Part shown: positions 10,846 to 21,720 of the stretch, piece after piece
How the letters are laid out: each line of letters opens with the position of its first letter
Position numbering within the stretch: position 1 is the stretch's first letter
Assembly (NCBI GenBank): GCA_023213395.1
Contig: CM041465.1
Coordinates: forward strand, 37,207,741-37,271,740
Direction of reading: 5' to 3'
Origin: Cycas panzhihuaensis
Lineage: Eukaryota; Cycadophyta
Length of the DNA: 64,000 nucleotides
Made by a program: the position numbers and the translations under genes
Notes under the pieces: model-generated
Databases searched by the model: none
What the model saw: the letters and a program-made list of their open reading frames with translations, nothing else
Told to the model about the DNA's origin: nothing

Positions 10846-11448
10846 GCCTTGTCAACCAGTCTCCATGAGAAGGGTGCTTGGTATATTGACTATGGGGCAT
10901 CACGACACATGACAAATAGAGAAGATTGGTTTAAATCCATTAAACCTTACGCCTCAGAGAAATCAATCGAATTGGGAGATAAATACACCCTGTACATCAA
11001 GGGAGTAGGTATTATTGCTGTGAATCTATAAGCTTGTGTAAGAAAAATTGGTAACGTACTTCTTGTACCGGAATTGAAGATGAATCTCCTCTCTGTTGCA
11101 TAACTGAGCAATAAACATCTGAGAACCATATTTGATGAAAAAGGTATGTGTTATGTACTAGATATGAAGAATAATGGGACCATCATAGCCAAAGGGGTAA
11201 AATGCAATGACCTCTATAAATTGTTATCTGTTCTAGTTGGCCCAAATAATGTAAAGGCACTTTCTGTTGTAAATTCAAATGATAATAAATTGTGGCATTT
11301 GAAGTATAGGCATCTTCCACTAGATAAATTAGAAATGATGAAAAAGAACAATATAGTTGATGGGCTCCCTTCTATTTCATCAGAACACTTTGTTTGTAAA
11401 GGCTGTCAATTTGGAAAATATCATTTTCCATTCAAAACAAGTGACTGA
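10846..11448 (+). pseudogene. Protease and GAG-pre-integrase of copia C
   Basis: GAWYIDYGASRHMTNREDWF is the protease active-site segment; the usual D-S-G-A reads D-Y-G-A. A stop follows near 11030, then MNLLSVA, and 11146-11448 encodes MCYVLDMKNNGTIIAKGVKC...LWHLKYRHLPLDKLEMMKKNNIVDGLP and FVCKGCQFGK, the HHCC zinc region of integrase with the second His context changed (KYRHL). The protease is likely inactive. Confidence 0.8.
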
Positions 11449-12262
11449 TGCGCTCAAGAAAAATTAGAATTAGTACACACAGACTTATGTGGTCCTTTAA
11501 CTCCATTATCCATAAATGGCTCCAAATATTTTTTGACATTCATTGATGACTTCACTAGAAAAGTCAGGGTGCATTTTATTCACAACAAGTCAGATGTATT
11601 TGATACATTTAAAGAATTCAAGGCTGAACTAGAACTAGAGTCTGGATATAAAATTAAATGTATCAGATCTGACAATAGTGGTGAATATATTTTGAAAAAG
11701 TTCGTGAACTACTATAGAAGTAAAGGTATACAAAGACAACTGACAACTCCTTACATGCCTCAGTCAAATGGGGTTGCAGAGCAAAGAAATAGGACCATTA
11801 TGGAAATGACACGCAGTATGATTCACGACAAACAACTCTCGAAAACTTCTGGGCTGAAGCACTAAGTATAACATGTTATCTGATGAATGGATGTTCAACC
11901 ACAACACTGCATCAGACAACTCAAGAGGAAGAATGGATAGGCATCAAACCTGATGTAAGTAACTTGAAGTTTTTTGGTAGTCAAGCATTTGTTCATATAC
12001 CAGATAAAAATAGAACAAAACTTGATTAAAAAAGCATCAAATGCATCATGATTGGGTACAACAAAAATTCAAAAGGGTACAAATGCATAGATCCCAAGAC
12101 AAACAAAATCTATGTAAGTAGGGATGTAGTCTTTAATGAAGAAATTCCAACACAGGTGAAGTCTTCAGTTCAAACAATTGAAGAGATACCAAAAATTGAG
12201 CCCCAAAAGGAATCCCTCAACGAAGAATCTGGAGTGACGACAGAAAGTGACTTGGAAGAGTG
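11449..12262 (+). pseudogene. Integrase core and C-terminus of copia C
   Basis: After a stop at 11446 the frame reads LELVHTDLCGPLTPLSINGSKYFLTFIDDFTRKVRVHF, IRSDNSGEY, and SNGVAEQRNRT, so the D, D and E catalytic acids are present. An indel near 11840-11865 is followed by ACYLMN-like sequence in another frame and then GYNKNSKGYKCIDPKTNKIYVSRDVVFNEE (12048-12262), the usual C-terminal signature. An acidic linker toward RT follows. Confidence 0.85.
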
Positions 12263-13130
12263 AGATTCCTCTCCCTTTATTGAAGTCAATTATCGGAAAA
12301 AACAAATGTTGAAGCACCAAGGGAGAAGAAGGTACCAAAATGGTACATCAAAACAATAGAAGAAGAAAAAAGGGACATATATAATCACAGAACTTGAAGC
12401 CAGCAACATCAAACTCTTCTCAGTAAAATAGAATCACAATCGTTTGAAAAAGCAAAGGAAGGTGTAGAATGGAGGACAACAATGGATGCCATTGTCAAAA
12501 ATCAAACTTGGGATTTGGTGTAACTACCTCCAAACAAATCAATCATTAACTGCAGATGGGTGTACAAGGTAAAAGAAAAAGCAGATGGACAAATTGAGAA
12601 ATTTAAAGCAAGACTAGTAGCAAAAAGATACACTCAAACAGTCAAAATTGATGTTGATGAAATTTTCTCCTGTGGCCAAGCTAAATACTGTTCGAACAGT
12701 GATTGCACTAGCAATACATAACAATTGGAAGATTTACTAGTTGGATGTCAAAAGTGCCTTCCTAAATGGAGATCTAGAAGAAAAAGTTTATATGCAACAA
12801 CCAGAAGGTTATATCAAACAGGGACAAGAACATTTGGTGTGTAAACTCAAGAAGGCTCTGTATGGATTGAAACAGGCTCCTAGAGCCTGGTATGCTAAGC
12901 TGGACAAACATTTGTCTCAAAATGGCTTTCACAGGTGCAATTTTGATTCCAGTCTTTATGTAAAAAGAAATGAAGGGAATATATCAATCATTGTTGTCTA
13001 TGTCGATGATATGATACTCACAGGAGATGACCTCATATCAATCTCAGACATAAAAAATCAATTGGAAAAGAACTTCGAAATGACAAATTTGGGCTCCTTA
13101 AGTTATTACTTAGGAACAAAAGTTGAATGA
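12263..13130 (+). pseudogene. Reverse transcriptase of copia C
   Basis: The N-terminal part (EEVEWRTTMDAIVKNQTWDLV-like, NCRWVYKVKEKADG, ARLVAK) is broken by stops near 12520 and an indel near 12650. The main part 12741-13130 is open: [17 protein letters not shown] with catalytic Asp, [13 protein letters not shown], and VVYVDDMILTGDD with the active YVDD. It ends at a stop at 13128 in LGTKVE, inside the RT connection. Confidence 0.88.
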
Positions 13131-13957
13131 AACGAAAACTCGATCACACTGTCTCAAAGCAAATACATTAAAGATTTGCTCATCAAATTTCAAATGGAGA
13201 ACTGTAATGGGTGTGCAACTCCAATGGAGGTAAATTGCAACTTAGTCCTAGAAGATGGTGAATCAACTGTAAACAGTATTCTCTATAGACAACTAATTGG
13301 AAGTTTGATCTACCGAATTGCCACAAGACCAAATATTTCACACTTAGTAGGATTGTTGTCTAGACATATGCAGGAACCAAGGTTGAGACACTGGAAAGAA
13401 GCCAAAAGGCTACTTAGATACCTAAAAGAAACCATGAATCTGAAGCTAGTGTTCACCAAAGAAAAGTCAACACAATTAATCAGATATTGCGATTCTGATT
13501 GGGAAGGTGACAAAGAAGACAGAAGATCAACTTGCAGATATTGCTTCTTCTTCAGATCAACAGTCATTTCTTGGTGTAGCAAAAAATAGCCAACTGTTGC
13601 ACTTTCTTCAATAGAAGCAAAGTACAAATCGACAGTTAATGCAACATGTGAAGCACTCTGGATTAGGCAGTTGCTCATGGGCTTGAACCAACTGGGAAAA
13701 GGACCAACCACCTTATTATGTGACAACTAGAGTGTAATAAAATTAGCTAAGAATTTCATTCTGCATGCACGAACAAAACATATAGAGGTGCACCATCACT
13801 TCATTCGTGAGAAAGTGCAGAATAAAGAGGTTGATCTAGCATACTGTTCCACAACAAACCAAATTACAAATATTTTGATAAAATCTCTTGGAAAAGACAG
13901 GTTTCAATTGCTTAGAGAAATGATAGGGCTAAAAGAAGATAAAACATTAAGAGAGGG
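13131..13957 (+). pseudogene. RNase H region of copia C and purine tract
   Basis: 13176-13589 encodes the connection (ATPMEVNCNL, RQLIGSLIY, SHLVGLLSRHMQEPRLRHW) and RNase H start (RYCDSDWEGDKEDRRST). A stop after CSKK at 13589 and another in CDN-stop-SV near 13727 break the rest; 13788-13970 holds HHHFIREKVQNKEVDL. The element ends in the tract ATTAAGAGAGGG (13946-13957) directly before the LTR. Confidence 0.85.
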
Positions 13958-14171
13958 TGTTAGAAAATAATGTTTTATCTTACGACGCTTAGGATAGGTT
14001 CATTAGAGAAAGGGGGTAATGCTATTAAACCCTCATTACATTTAATGTAAATGGTTGGTTTTGATTAAACCACATAACAGTTACACAATCTAATGTATAA
14101 AAGGAGAGCTTCCTCTCATAATGAATGAAATGCATTCTTACCTCTCTCAATTGTAATGTTTGAATTTAACA
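13958..14171 (+). repeat. 3' LTR of C (214 bp)
   Basis: TGTTAGAAAATAATG...GAATTTAACA, with TG/CA ends. TATAAAA lies at 14096-14102. The short length matches the LTRs of E (213 bp) and D (about 213 bp). The start TGTT-A-n-TAATGTTTTATCT is shared by the three. Confidence 0.9.
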
Positions 14172-14514
14172 GTTGCCAAACACAACTTGACAAACATTCA
14201 AAGGAACCACTTCACATTTAACTTCATCAATGAGTTTTTCATAAATTGCAAATTTGAACTTACATTGGTGAGTAACCTGCAACTCTTAAGTCTTTTTGCA
14301 ACCATCCAAGAGGATATGGTTTTGGATGTGCATGCATTTTTAATTCCAGTTTTTTTACCAACGCCTCTGAGATTAAGTTCTTTTGGCTTCCTCCATCAAA
14401 GATGGCATCAACCATACTTTGCTTCACTTGGATTCTCACCATGAAGAGCTCCTCTCTAATCTCTGGATTAACTTGTTGCAGGCAATTTTTTGGCTCAGCA
14501 TTGGCCATGGGCAT
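14172..14514 (-). pseudogene. Retropepsin-like protease of gypsy K
   Basis: 14514-14260 reads MPMANAEPKNCLQQVNPEIREELFMVRIQVKQSMVDAIFDGGSQKNLISEALVKKLEL. The segment IFDGGSQKNLIS fits the gypsy aspartic protease (usually D-S/T/C-G); here D-G-G-S. A frame change near 14270 leads to THQCKFKFAIYEKLIDEVKCEVVPL, the protease C-terminal part, which stops at the junction with C. Confidence 0.75.
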
Positions 14515-15657
14515 TAGCTTCTCATTAGCTCCTTTAGCGCTGCAAATGTTTTCATCTCCAGCAGAGTTAAGTAAAGCTTTACCTTAAGCTTTGGCTTTAC
14601 CTTTTCCTTTGTTCTTGGGCTGCTTCTCTGGATGTAGAAACCAATAATCTTCTGTGCTGTGACCCGCTCATTTACAATGGGTGCAAGAGACTTTGATTTG
14701 AGTGGTATTGGCTTACTTCTTCTTGCCAAAACCCCCAATCTGTTACTGTCCAACTTTTCCTGGGAACTTCTTTCATTGGGCAGGTTTGTTGCTACCTTCT
14801 TGAGGTGCAAAACCTTTTCCTCTCAGTGAAGACCTCATTGTTCCTCTTCTCTATGGCGATTGCTTTCTTGCTAGCTTCATTAATCGATTTAGCTTCAAAC
14901 AATTGAAGTTCCTGCTGAATATGTTGGTGTAGCCCACTAATATATTTCAGCATTATATCTTTACCAAGTAAAGAGATGCCTAACACAACAACTTGCTTTT
15001 GAAATTCTATTGTGTAATCTTGAACATTTTGGCCTCTTTGCTATCGATAATACTGCCATTTAATCCTTTGCTGCTCTTCATACCCAATAGGATAGAATTG
15101 CTTCTTTATGAGGGCTTTAAATTGCTGCCATGTGGTTTTAGCCACATTATGGGATTTGAGTTATGCATTCGACCAAACTAATGCATGTTTGGATAGTTTT
15201 AACCTAGCAAAAGTGATTTCCTACTGGTTTTTGTACCCATAAACTGAAAAGTATGTTTCCAGTTGGTCCAACCAATCATCTAACTTTTCAGCATCTAAGG
15301 TTCCATCATAGATGGGCAGTTTAACTTTCGCTTCTATCTTGAATGGATGCACTGGCATCGATGGAATGTCATCTTCTTCCTCAACTTGCTGGTCTTCTGT
15401 AGGTCCTCCACTTATTTCTTCTTTTATTGGTTCATCTTCTTCCTTCTTCTTGCCTTTGGCTGCTGAAGAGGATGCACCTTGCTGAGAAACAAACTGTGCC
15501 ACAAGTAGAGTTAACCTATCAAGGTTTTGCTCCATCTTTATGAACCTTTCTCCATCTCTTGCTCTGGTTCATCCATCTTGCTTCGCTGTCTACGCTCTCT
15601 CTCAAGCGGTTCAGTCAAAGGCTCGCCCGTTAATAGTTGTTGAAACCTAGTTTTCAT
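14515..15657 (-). pseudogene. gag of gypsy K
   Basis: Likely start at 15657 (MKTRFQQLLTGEPLTEPLERERRQRSK), shifted near 15540 into MEQNLDRLTLLVAQFVSQQG, an acidic Glu-rich stretch, and the gag core KVKLPIYDGTLDAEKLDDWLDQLETYFSVYGY. Further frames hold ISLLGKDIMLKYISGLHQHIQQEL and a degenerate knuckle whose last Cys reads Tyr. The YDGT...DDWL..LE.YF pattern is the retrotransposon gag domain of gypsy elements. Stops and indels throughout. Confidence 0.8.
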
Positions 15658-15760
15658 ATAATCTTTTTAAATGGCAAGAGAATGAAGGTTTTTCTCTCTT
15701 TTTCTTCAAAAATCCCTAAACCCCTAAAGGTTTTTAAAAACTGAGCTTTTATATGAAAAA

Positions 15761-16099
15761 TATTGATCTGAATTTGAATGGGAAAATAAAAACTTTAACC
15801 AATCGAAACAAACTCAGAATTCAATATACAATTTCGTATATTTTACATTTGAAAGCGTTCTTACAAAATTCTATTTCTTATGTGCACTACTGTGCTCTTT
15901 CTATGCGGCTATAGCAATTGGGGATGGATTAATGAATGTTGGGCATGTTCTGGGCTACTGCGTACTCTCTGGTACATTTTCTAAAGATTTTTGGGTGAGG
16001 TTCTACCCTCTGTTTAGTCACAAAACCCTTTCGGAAGGCTGCTTTAGCTATTTTCTTCTTAACTGACTGCGTCTAAACTTTCATGGACTCCTCTTGTGC
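15761..16099. other. Unresolved stretch between gypsy K and copia B
   Basis: AT-rich sequence with no reading frame of note. It may contain the 5' LTR or leader of K on the minus strand, or the lost end of B. I found no TG/CA pair, primer site or copy elsewhere in the window. Confidence 0.5.
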
Positions 16100-18294
16100 C
16101 TCACGAATAGATCTAGGCACTTCTTTGCTGCTCCTTCCCATTAGTTTTGCTTCCGCATCTCAACACTGCAGATCAAGACTTTTCTGGAGTATTCTAAAGG
16201 CTGGAGATTATTATACTCTGATCTGGAATATTTTTCAAACTTTCTTCAAAGGTTTTGAGCTAGTTTACTCACGTTTTCCTGTGTTTTTTCACTAAAAGTT
16301 GGACTTTTCAGTTGGTTCTTCTTACAGATCAAGGTGCTGAAGTATTATGATAAGTTTTAAATCTCACTGATTGAGATTATCATAAGCTACTAACTTCCTG
16401 CAGGCTGTGAATTAATTCTGGGCATTTTTTTAGCCCTCAAACCCCACATAGAGAGTTCAAATTGCTCATGCACACTAGCTGGAGTGTCCTGCTCATCTAG
16501 AAAAGGCTGCACACCCCTTAGTGGGCCCCACGAATATTTCACAAAGAAGAAACGCCAGTTAAAGCTACTGTATGTCTGATTTTATCACTCTCCAACCGTG
16601 CACCCAGTTTTGCCTTTAACTTCCTTGTTCTCTTTCCACAGAGAACAAGAGGAGCTAAAATCAGAGATACACCTTCGTACTCAGTGTGCAAGCCTGCCTT
16701 TCGAATCTTGTCTCGATCTATGGAGTCTTCACGAAGTTATCACCTCCTGCGTGATTCGGAAATATGCCCGTGCCGCCGTTTAACCAAAATTCAATCTTTT
16801 TTTGATATATTTCAAAGTGACTTTAACAATTAAACCTTACTTTATAATTTTAAGAATATTCTTTTTTCATAAACTTTATTTACTAAAGTTTCATATCAAG
16901 TCACTTTAAATCACTAAAAAAATCACTTTTCTAAGCAAAATTCACTCTATCTCAGTTGTTATTTGTCTTTTTTTAAACTAAAAATCTCACTTTAGTGTTA
17001 AAAGGACTAATTGAAGTGATTTTAAATGATTATTCATGGTAAAAAGTGAAAAATTTTCCTTTTTTTTAAGCATTTTTCATTAAAGGCACCTTGCATGGTG
17101 ACCTAATGCTTATGATTTTTTAAGGAAAAATTCATCTTTTTTTCACTTTTGAAAGTCAAAATTCTTCATTGATACATAGCAATTTCATTAAACAACTGAT
17201 GTTTAGTCTCTCTTATCATTGAAGATTAAAATTACTTGATTAAAGTCTTCAATCAAGGCTCCCTGCACGATGTTCTTGTTGCTCAAAGTTGCAAAAAAAA
17301 AAAAAATCCAGCCTTTGTCTTTTGGCATTTTTTGCCTTATTTAACACTTATTTCATGTTTGGAAGTGTTAAAAGACATTGAAAGAAGTGATTTTTAAGTG
17401 GTGTAACCTTTCTAAAGTGATCCTCATCACTATTTCAACACTTTTCTTAAGGCACCTTGCATGGTGACCTATTTCCCTTAATCTCAAAAAGTGCTTAAGG
17501 AGATTTGTTACTTAATAAAAATTACTCATTTTGTTGATCGTTGGGACTATTTTAAAGTCCCAACACTTGCTGTTTGGCGTCTTCAATTTGCAAGTGATCT
17601 TCCTATCTTTTCTTCAAGTTCAAGCATTAAAAGGAACCCACTTGTATTTTTTCAACACAAAGGCTTTGCTCATTTTTCATTTGAAGCACTTAGCACCTTC
17701 TTCAAAGTGCTTACATTTTCACATTGTACTCAAGCACTTCTTTTACTTGGATTTGATAGCACTACTTCACACTTGTAAAACACTCAAAGTGTTCGTTGTG
17801 ATGTACTTGGTTGCTTCCCTTTGAAGCTTTTTTTCATTGTAAACATTAATCAAGTATTCACATCATCCAAGTAAAATCTACTCTAAAGTCCACTTCAATC
17901 TTCTAAAAGCCAACCTTAAAATCAAGTAGGAGAGGCCCGAAAAAGGTTCAAACCTTGCCTCTAAAATAACCTTAAGCTTGGTGCATTTCCTAGGGGACCG
18001 ACCGATTCTACGGTCAATGCATGACAATTAAGGTTGCTTGAGGGAAAGGAGGTTCAAAAAGGGTGTTACTGGGGTTGTGAATTCTAGGGAATGCATGGTA
18101 CGTCCATGCAGATCAACCCTACCTGCCTTGTCATAGATTTGGCTTGGTCAACTGTTGGATCTCTTTTATAGATCAGTTGTTGGATCTTCTAGTAAGATTA
18201 GGAATGTTGGTTTTGTTAGAAGATGGAACTTAAGCGACGAAAGCATTGAGTTTCCAAGTCATCTGCTAGCTTCAAACTCTTTACAACTTAAACA
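16100..18294 (+). other. 5' leader of copia B with hairpin array
   Basis: Non-coding. Hairpins corresponding to those of A lie at 17085-17103, 17257-17275 and 17451-17469, and a further stem at 17540-17564. The block 17930-18190 is shared with A and J, including the GCATGG/CCATGC stem at 18093-18109. The A and B copies share order and spacing of all of these. Confidence 0.75.
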
Positions 18295-19190
18295 TGGCTG
18301 CTTTAAACATGCTTAATGCATGCACAATCAAGTTGACAGGTCAAGAGAATTATCAAGATTAGAAGAGGCAAACACAAAACCTCTTAAAGATGAATGAACT
18401 TTGGGGCTATGTTTATGGTAGAATTTCTTTTCCTGGACCTATGGAGATTGATGGTGTTGTTGATCTTGATGCTGATTATGTTGCCACTTGGGAAGCCAAG
18501 GATGAAATAGCTTTGGCATTTTTACATATGGTTGTTGATGTGAATGTTGATTAAAACATTTCAAATGCTGAAACATCTAAGGAAGCTTGGGACATTTTGT
18601 CCTCCTTGTATGAAAGGCGAGATGAAGCTCGCATATTGTTGGTGAAAGCAAAATTTTATTCTATAAAGTATGTAAATCCTATGTCGGCATTTCTTGCTTC
18701 AATTAAAAAAATTTGTAATGAATTGAATACTTTAGGCAAACCTACTTCTAAGGATGAGCTTGTAACCACCACCATTCGAGCTTTGCCTAAAGATTTCAAT
18801 GGCTTTATCTCATCTGTCACACGAGATGGCTCTCTTTTTGGCATGCCCTTCAATCAACTAGAGAGTTTATTACTTCAAGAGGAGCAAATTTATAATAAAG
18901 AAAATGATGATGGTGCATCTACTTCAGGAGCTTTCACTGCCAAGTTGAAGTCCAAGCAAACTCTCAAACCTTCACTTACAAAACAATTTGGTAATATGAA
19001 CATTGGCACCTCAAAAGCCAATGTTATTTGTCATATTGTGGCAAGGTTGGCCACATAGCTCCTGATTGTTGAAAGAAGAAAGTTGACCTTCAGCGTACAC
19101 ATCAACAACAGCGACATCAGAGGCAACGGCAACCTCGTTAGCAATTCTAGCAGCAACAACGGTTTCAACAGCAGCAATAACACTATCCCC
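18295..19190 (+). pseudogene. gag of copia B
   Basis: It starts MAALNMLNACTIKLTGQENYQD, then a stop where A has Trp (18360), and a second stop near 18554. 18597-19058 is open: LYERRDEARILLVKAKFYSIKYVNPMSAFLASIKKICNELNTLGKP and SSVTRDGSLFGMPFNQLESLLLQEEQIY. The knuckle begins CH but an indel shifts the frame at 19045; the second half and an Arg/Gln-rich tail follow in another frame. Same layout as A. Confidence 0.87.
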
Positions 19191-19741
19191 CTCGACCAAA
19201 TCGAGGTGCATATCGAGGTCAAAGAGGAAGGGGGGGTTTCAGAGGTGGTAATCAACGCCACACAAATCAGTTTGCAGAAGAGGATAAGCTGGTTTGTGCT
19301 TATCACACTTCAGATGTTGATCAACCTTGGATCATCGACTTGGGGGCATTGCGTCAAATGACTGGAAGTGAAAAACCTCTTTATGGCATCAAAGAAGTAA
19401 ATGGTAAATCAGTAACATTTGGCAACAATGAATCAGTGCAGATTTCTGGTATAGGCAAAGTTGCCTCATTTCATTCTTCTTCAAATCCTTCTTCAACATT
19501 TCTCAATGGTGATGCCTACTACATTCCTTCCATGGAGAAGAGTTTGCTATCTGTTAGCCAATTGGATAAGCAACAAATGAGCATTTTGTTTAAAAATGGG
19601 AAATGTGTCATCAGTGACAAGCATGATCAAGTTGTAGCCATTGGTCTTGAAGATCATGGCCTTTATAAGTTGGATGCAAATAACGTAACTCTTGATTCTG
19701 CTTACTTTGTCACGTCATCATCAACAAAGATGCAACTTTGA
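19191..19741 (+). pseudogene. Protease and GAG-pre-integrase of copia B
   Basis: A Gly/Arg-rich segment precedes WIIDLGALRQMTGSEKPLYG near 19330-19380. The D-S-G-A-S motif reads D-L-G-A-L; both Leu are one C-to-T step from Ser (TCG to TTG). 19340-19741 continues SVTFGNNESVQISGIGKV, YYIPSMEKSLLSVSQLDKQQMSILFKNGKCVI to MQL, where a stop replaces Trp of LWH. The protease should be inactive. Confidence 0.83.
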
Positions 19742-20940
19742 CATCATCGTCTAAGCTACTTGAGTTTAGACAATATTAAGTTGATGATAAACAAGAACAT
19801 GGTGCGTGGACTTCTAAAGCTATATGGTTCAAAATGCCTTTGTGAAGCTTGTATAATGGGGACACACCATAGATTGCCTTTTCCTAAAGGCAAAGCATGG
19901 CGTGCATCATATCTTTTGCAACTGATACATTCTGATTTATATGGACCTATGTCCACAACATCTTTTGGAGGAGCATTGTATTACATCTCCTTCATAGATG
20001 ATTTGTCTCACAAAGTTTGGGTTTACTTTCTCAAACAGAAGTCTGAAGCATTCTAGAAGTTCAAGGAATTCAAGCTTGAAGTAGAGAATGAATCTGGCTA
20101 TACAACCAAGATTCTAAGGTCAGATAATAGAGGTGAATTCACTTCAAAAGAATTCACCCAATTCTGCAAGGATAATGGCATTCAGAGACAACTATATTCC
20201 TCATACTCCTCAACAAAACAGAGTCTCTGAACGTATGAATAGAACTTTGGCAAACAAAGCCAAAGCTATGATGCATGCAAAGGGACTCACACAAGCATAT
20301 TGGGCAGAAGCATTCCACACAACAGCTTATGTGGCAAATCAGAGTCCTACTTCAGCAGTCACCGACATCACACCAAAAGAAGCTTGGTTTGGTAAAAAGC
20401 CTACCGTCAGTCACTTAAGGACATTTGGGTGCACTGCATATATGCACATCCCCGATCAGCAAAGATCTAAATTAGACAAACATAGTCTAAAATGCATCTT
20501 TGTAGGCTATGCCACGCATAGTAAAGCTTACAAGTTGTATGATCTTATTGGAAAGAAAATGCATCTCTCAAGAGATGTAATCTTTGATGAAGAAGAGCAT
20601 AAGGAGTTGGAGTCTGCATCCATCCAACCTCCTCTTGATAAAGGTAAAAAGATTGTTGAGTTTTTCCTTCCCTCTTAATCTTCCACATCATGTACATCAT
20701 CTGCACCAGTTGAACTGTCTACATCATCAAATACTACTCCACTTGATCCTAGCACATCTTCTTTTGATCCATCACTCGCACTGTAAGACATTGAGGTTCA
20801 AGTCACATCAGTTAAAAAATTACCAAAATGGTTTACACAAACTGTTCAAGTCGGCCAGATTATTGAAGGAAAACACCTATCAAAATATAGGTAACAAACC
20901 AATTATGCACTTATGGCTAATGTGCTTTGTGTTGAGGAGC
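19742..20940 (+). pseudogene. Integrase of copia B
   Basis: 19760-20056 holds the zinc-region end (CLCEACIMGTHHRLPFPKG) and IHSDLYGPMSTTSFGGALYYISFIDDLSHKVWVYF with the first catalytic Asp. After a stop near 20056 comes LRSDNRGEF (second Asp); an indel near 20185 shifts to 20133-20678, NRVSERMNRTLANKAKAMMHAKGLTQAYWAEAFHTTAYVANQSP (catalytic Glu) through CIFVGYATHSKAYKLYDLIGKKMHLSRDVIF. A Ser/Thr-rich linker follows to RT. Confidence 0.87.
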
Positions 20941-21720
20941 TCTCTACCTTTGAGGAGGCATCTCAAAATAACAATTGGAAAGCTGTTATGGATGAAAAAA
21001 TTTATTCTATTGAAAAGAATGGAACATGGGATTTGGTAGAATTACTTAAGCATAAATAGGCAATCAATTGCAAATGGGTCTACAAGACCAAATTCCATTC
21101 TGATGGTACACTCAAGCGCCAAAAGGGCCAACTTGTTGTAAAGGGTTTCAAACAAAAAGAAGGTATTGACTATGAGGAGTCTTTTGCACCTGTTGCCAAT
21201 ATGAACACCATCTGACTCATCTTGGCCTTAGCGGCTCAATGCAAATGGCCAGCATATCAAATGGACATGAAGAGCGCCTTTCTCAATGGCGATTTTCAGG
21301 AGGAGGTATATTTGGAACAACCTCCTGGTTACAAAGTACACGGCAAGGAGCACTTGGTTTGTCGCCTTAAAAAGGCTTTATATGGCTTGAAACAAGCCCC
21401 ACGTGCATGGTACTCCAAAATCGATGATTATTTTTTGAGACATGGTTTTCATCGATCCATATCAGACCCTAACTTGTACATCAAAGTTGAGAAAGACCAT
21501 GCTATCTTTTATTGTCTTGTATATTGATGACTTAGTGATCATTAGTAATGACACTAAGATGATACAGATTCTCTAAGATGATTTAAAGAGAACTTTCGAG
21601 ATGACAGATCTTGGACTTCTACATTATTTTCTAGGCTTTGAGGTATGGCAATAGCCAGGCTCTATCTTCATATCCCAAGCCAAATATTTTTGGCACATTT
21701 TGCAAATGATTCAGATGTAT
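20941..21720 (+). pseudogene. Reverse transcriptase of copia B
   Basis: Segments NGTWDLVELLKHK-stop, [21 protein letters not shown] and the stretch 21222-21527 ([42 protein letters not shown]) are recognisable. A one-base change near 21510 shifts the frame just before the active box, which still reads LYIDDLVI. Stops also lie near 21054 and 21576. Most resembles A. Confidence 0.86.

Larger units (their letters stand above)
9161..14171 (+). mobile_element. Copia LTR retrotransposon C, 5' LTR truncated
   Basis: Left LTR remnant, primer site, leader, gag with two zinc knuckles, protease, integrase, RT, RNase H, purine tract and a complete 214-bp right LTR, in copia order. It is a relative of D and E. 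The left LTR lacks everything upstream of its TATA box because the LINE abuts it. The right flank is the protease frame of gypsy K, so C inserted into K; the target duplication cannot be tested. Many stops and frameshifts. Confidence 0.9.
14172..15760 (-). mobile_element. Gypsy element K, gag-protease fragment
   Basis: Minus-strand gypsy-type gag and protease, cut at its downstream end by the insertion of C at 14171/14172, in the middle of the protease-to-RT region. RT, RNase H and integrase should lie beyond C, LINE and A, outside the window. A TATA-like CATATAAAAG (plus 15746-15756) lies about 95 bp upstream of the gag ATG, so promoter or LTR sequence may be near, but I could not find LTR ends or a primer site. 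Confidence 0.75.
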
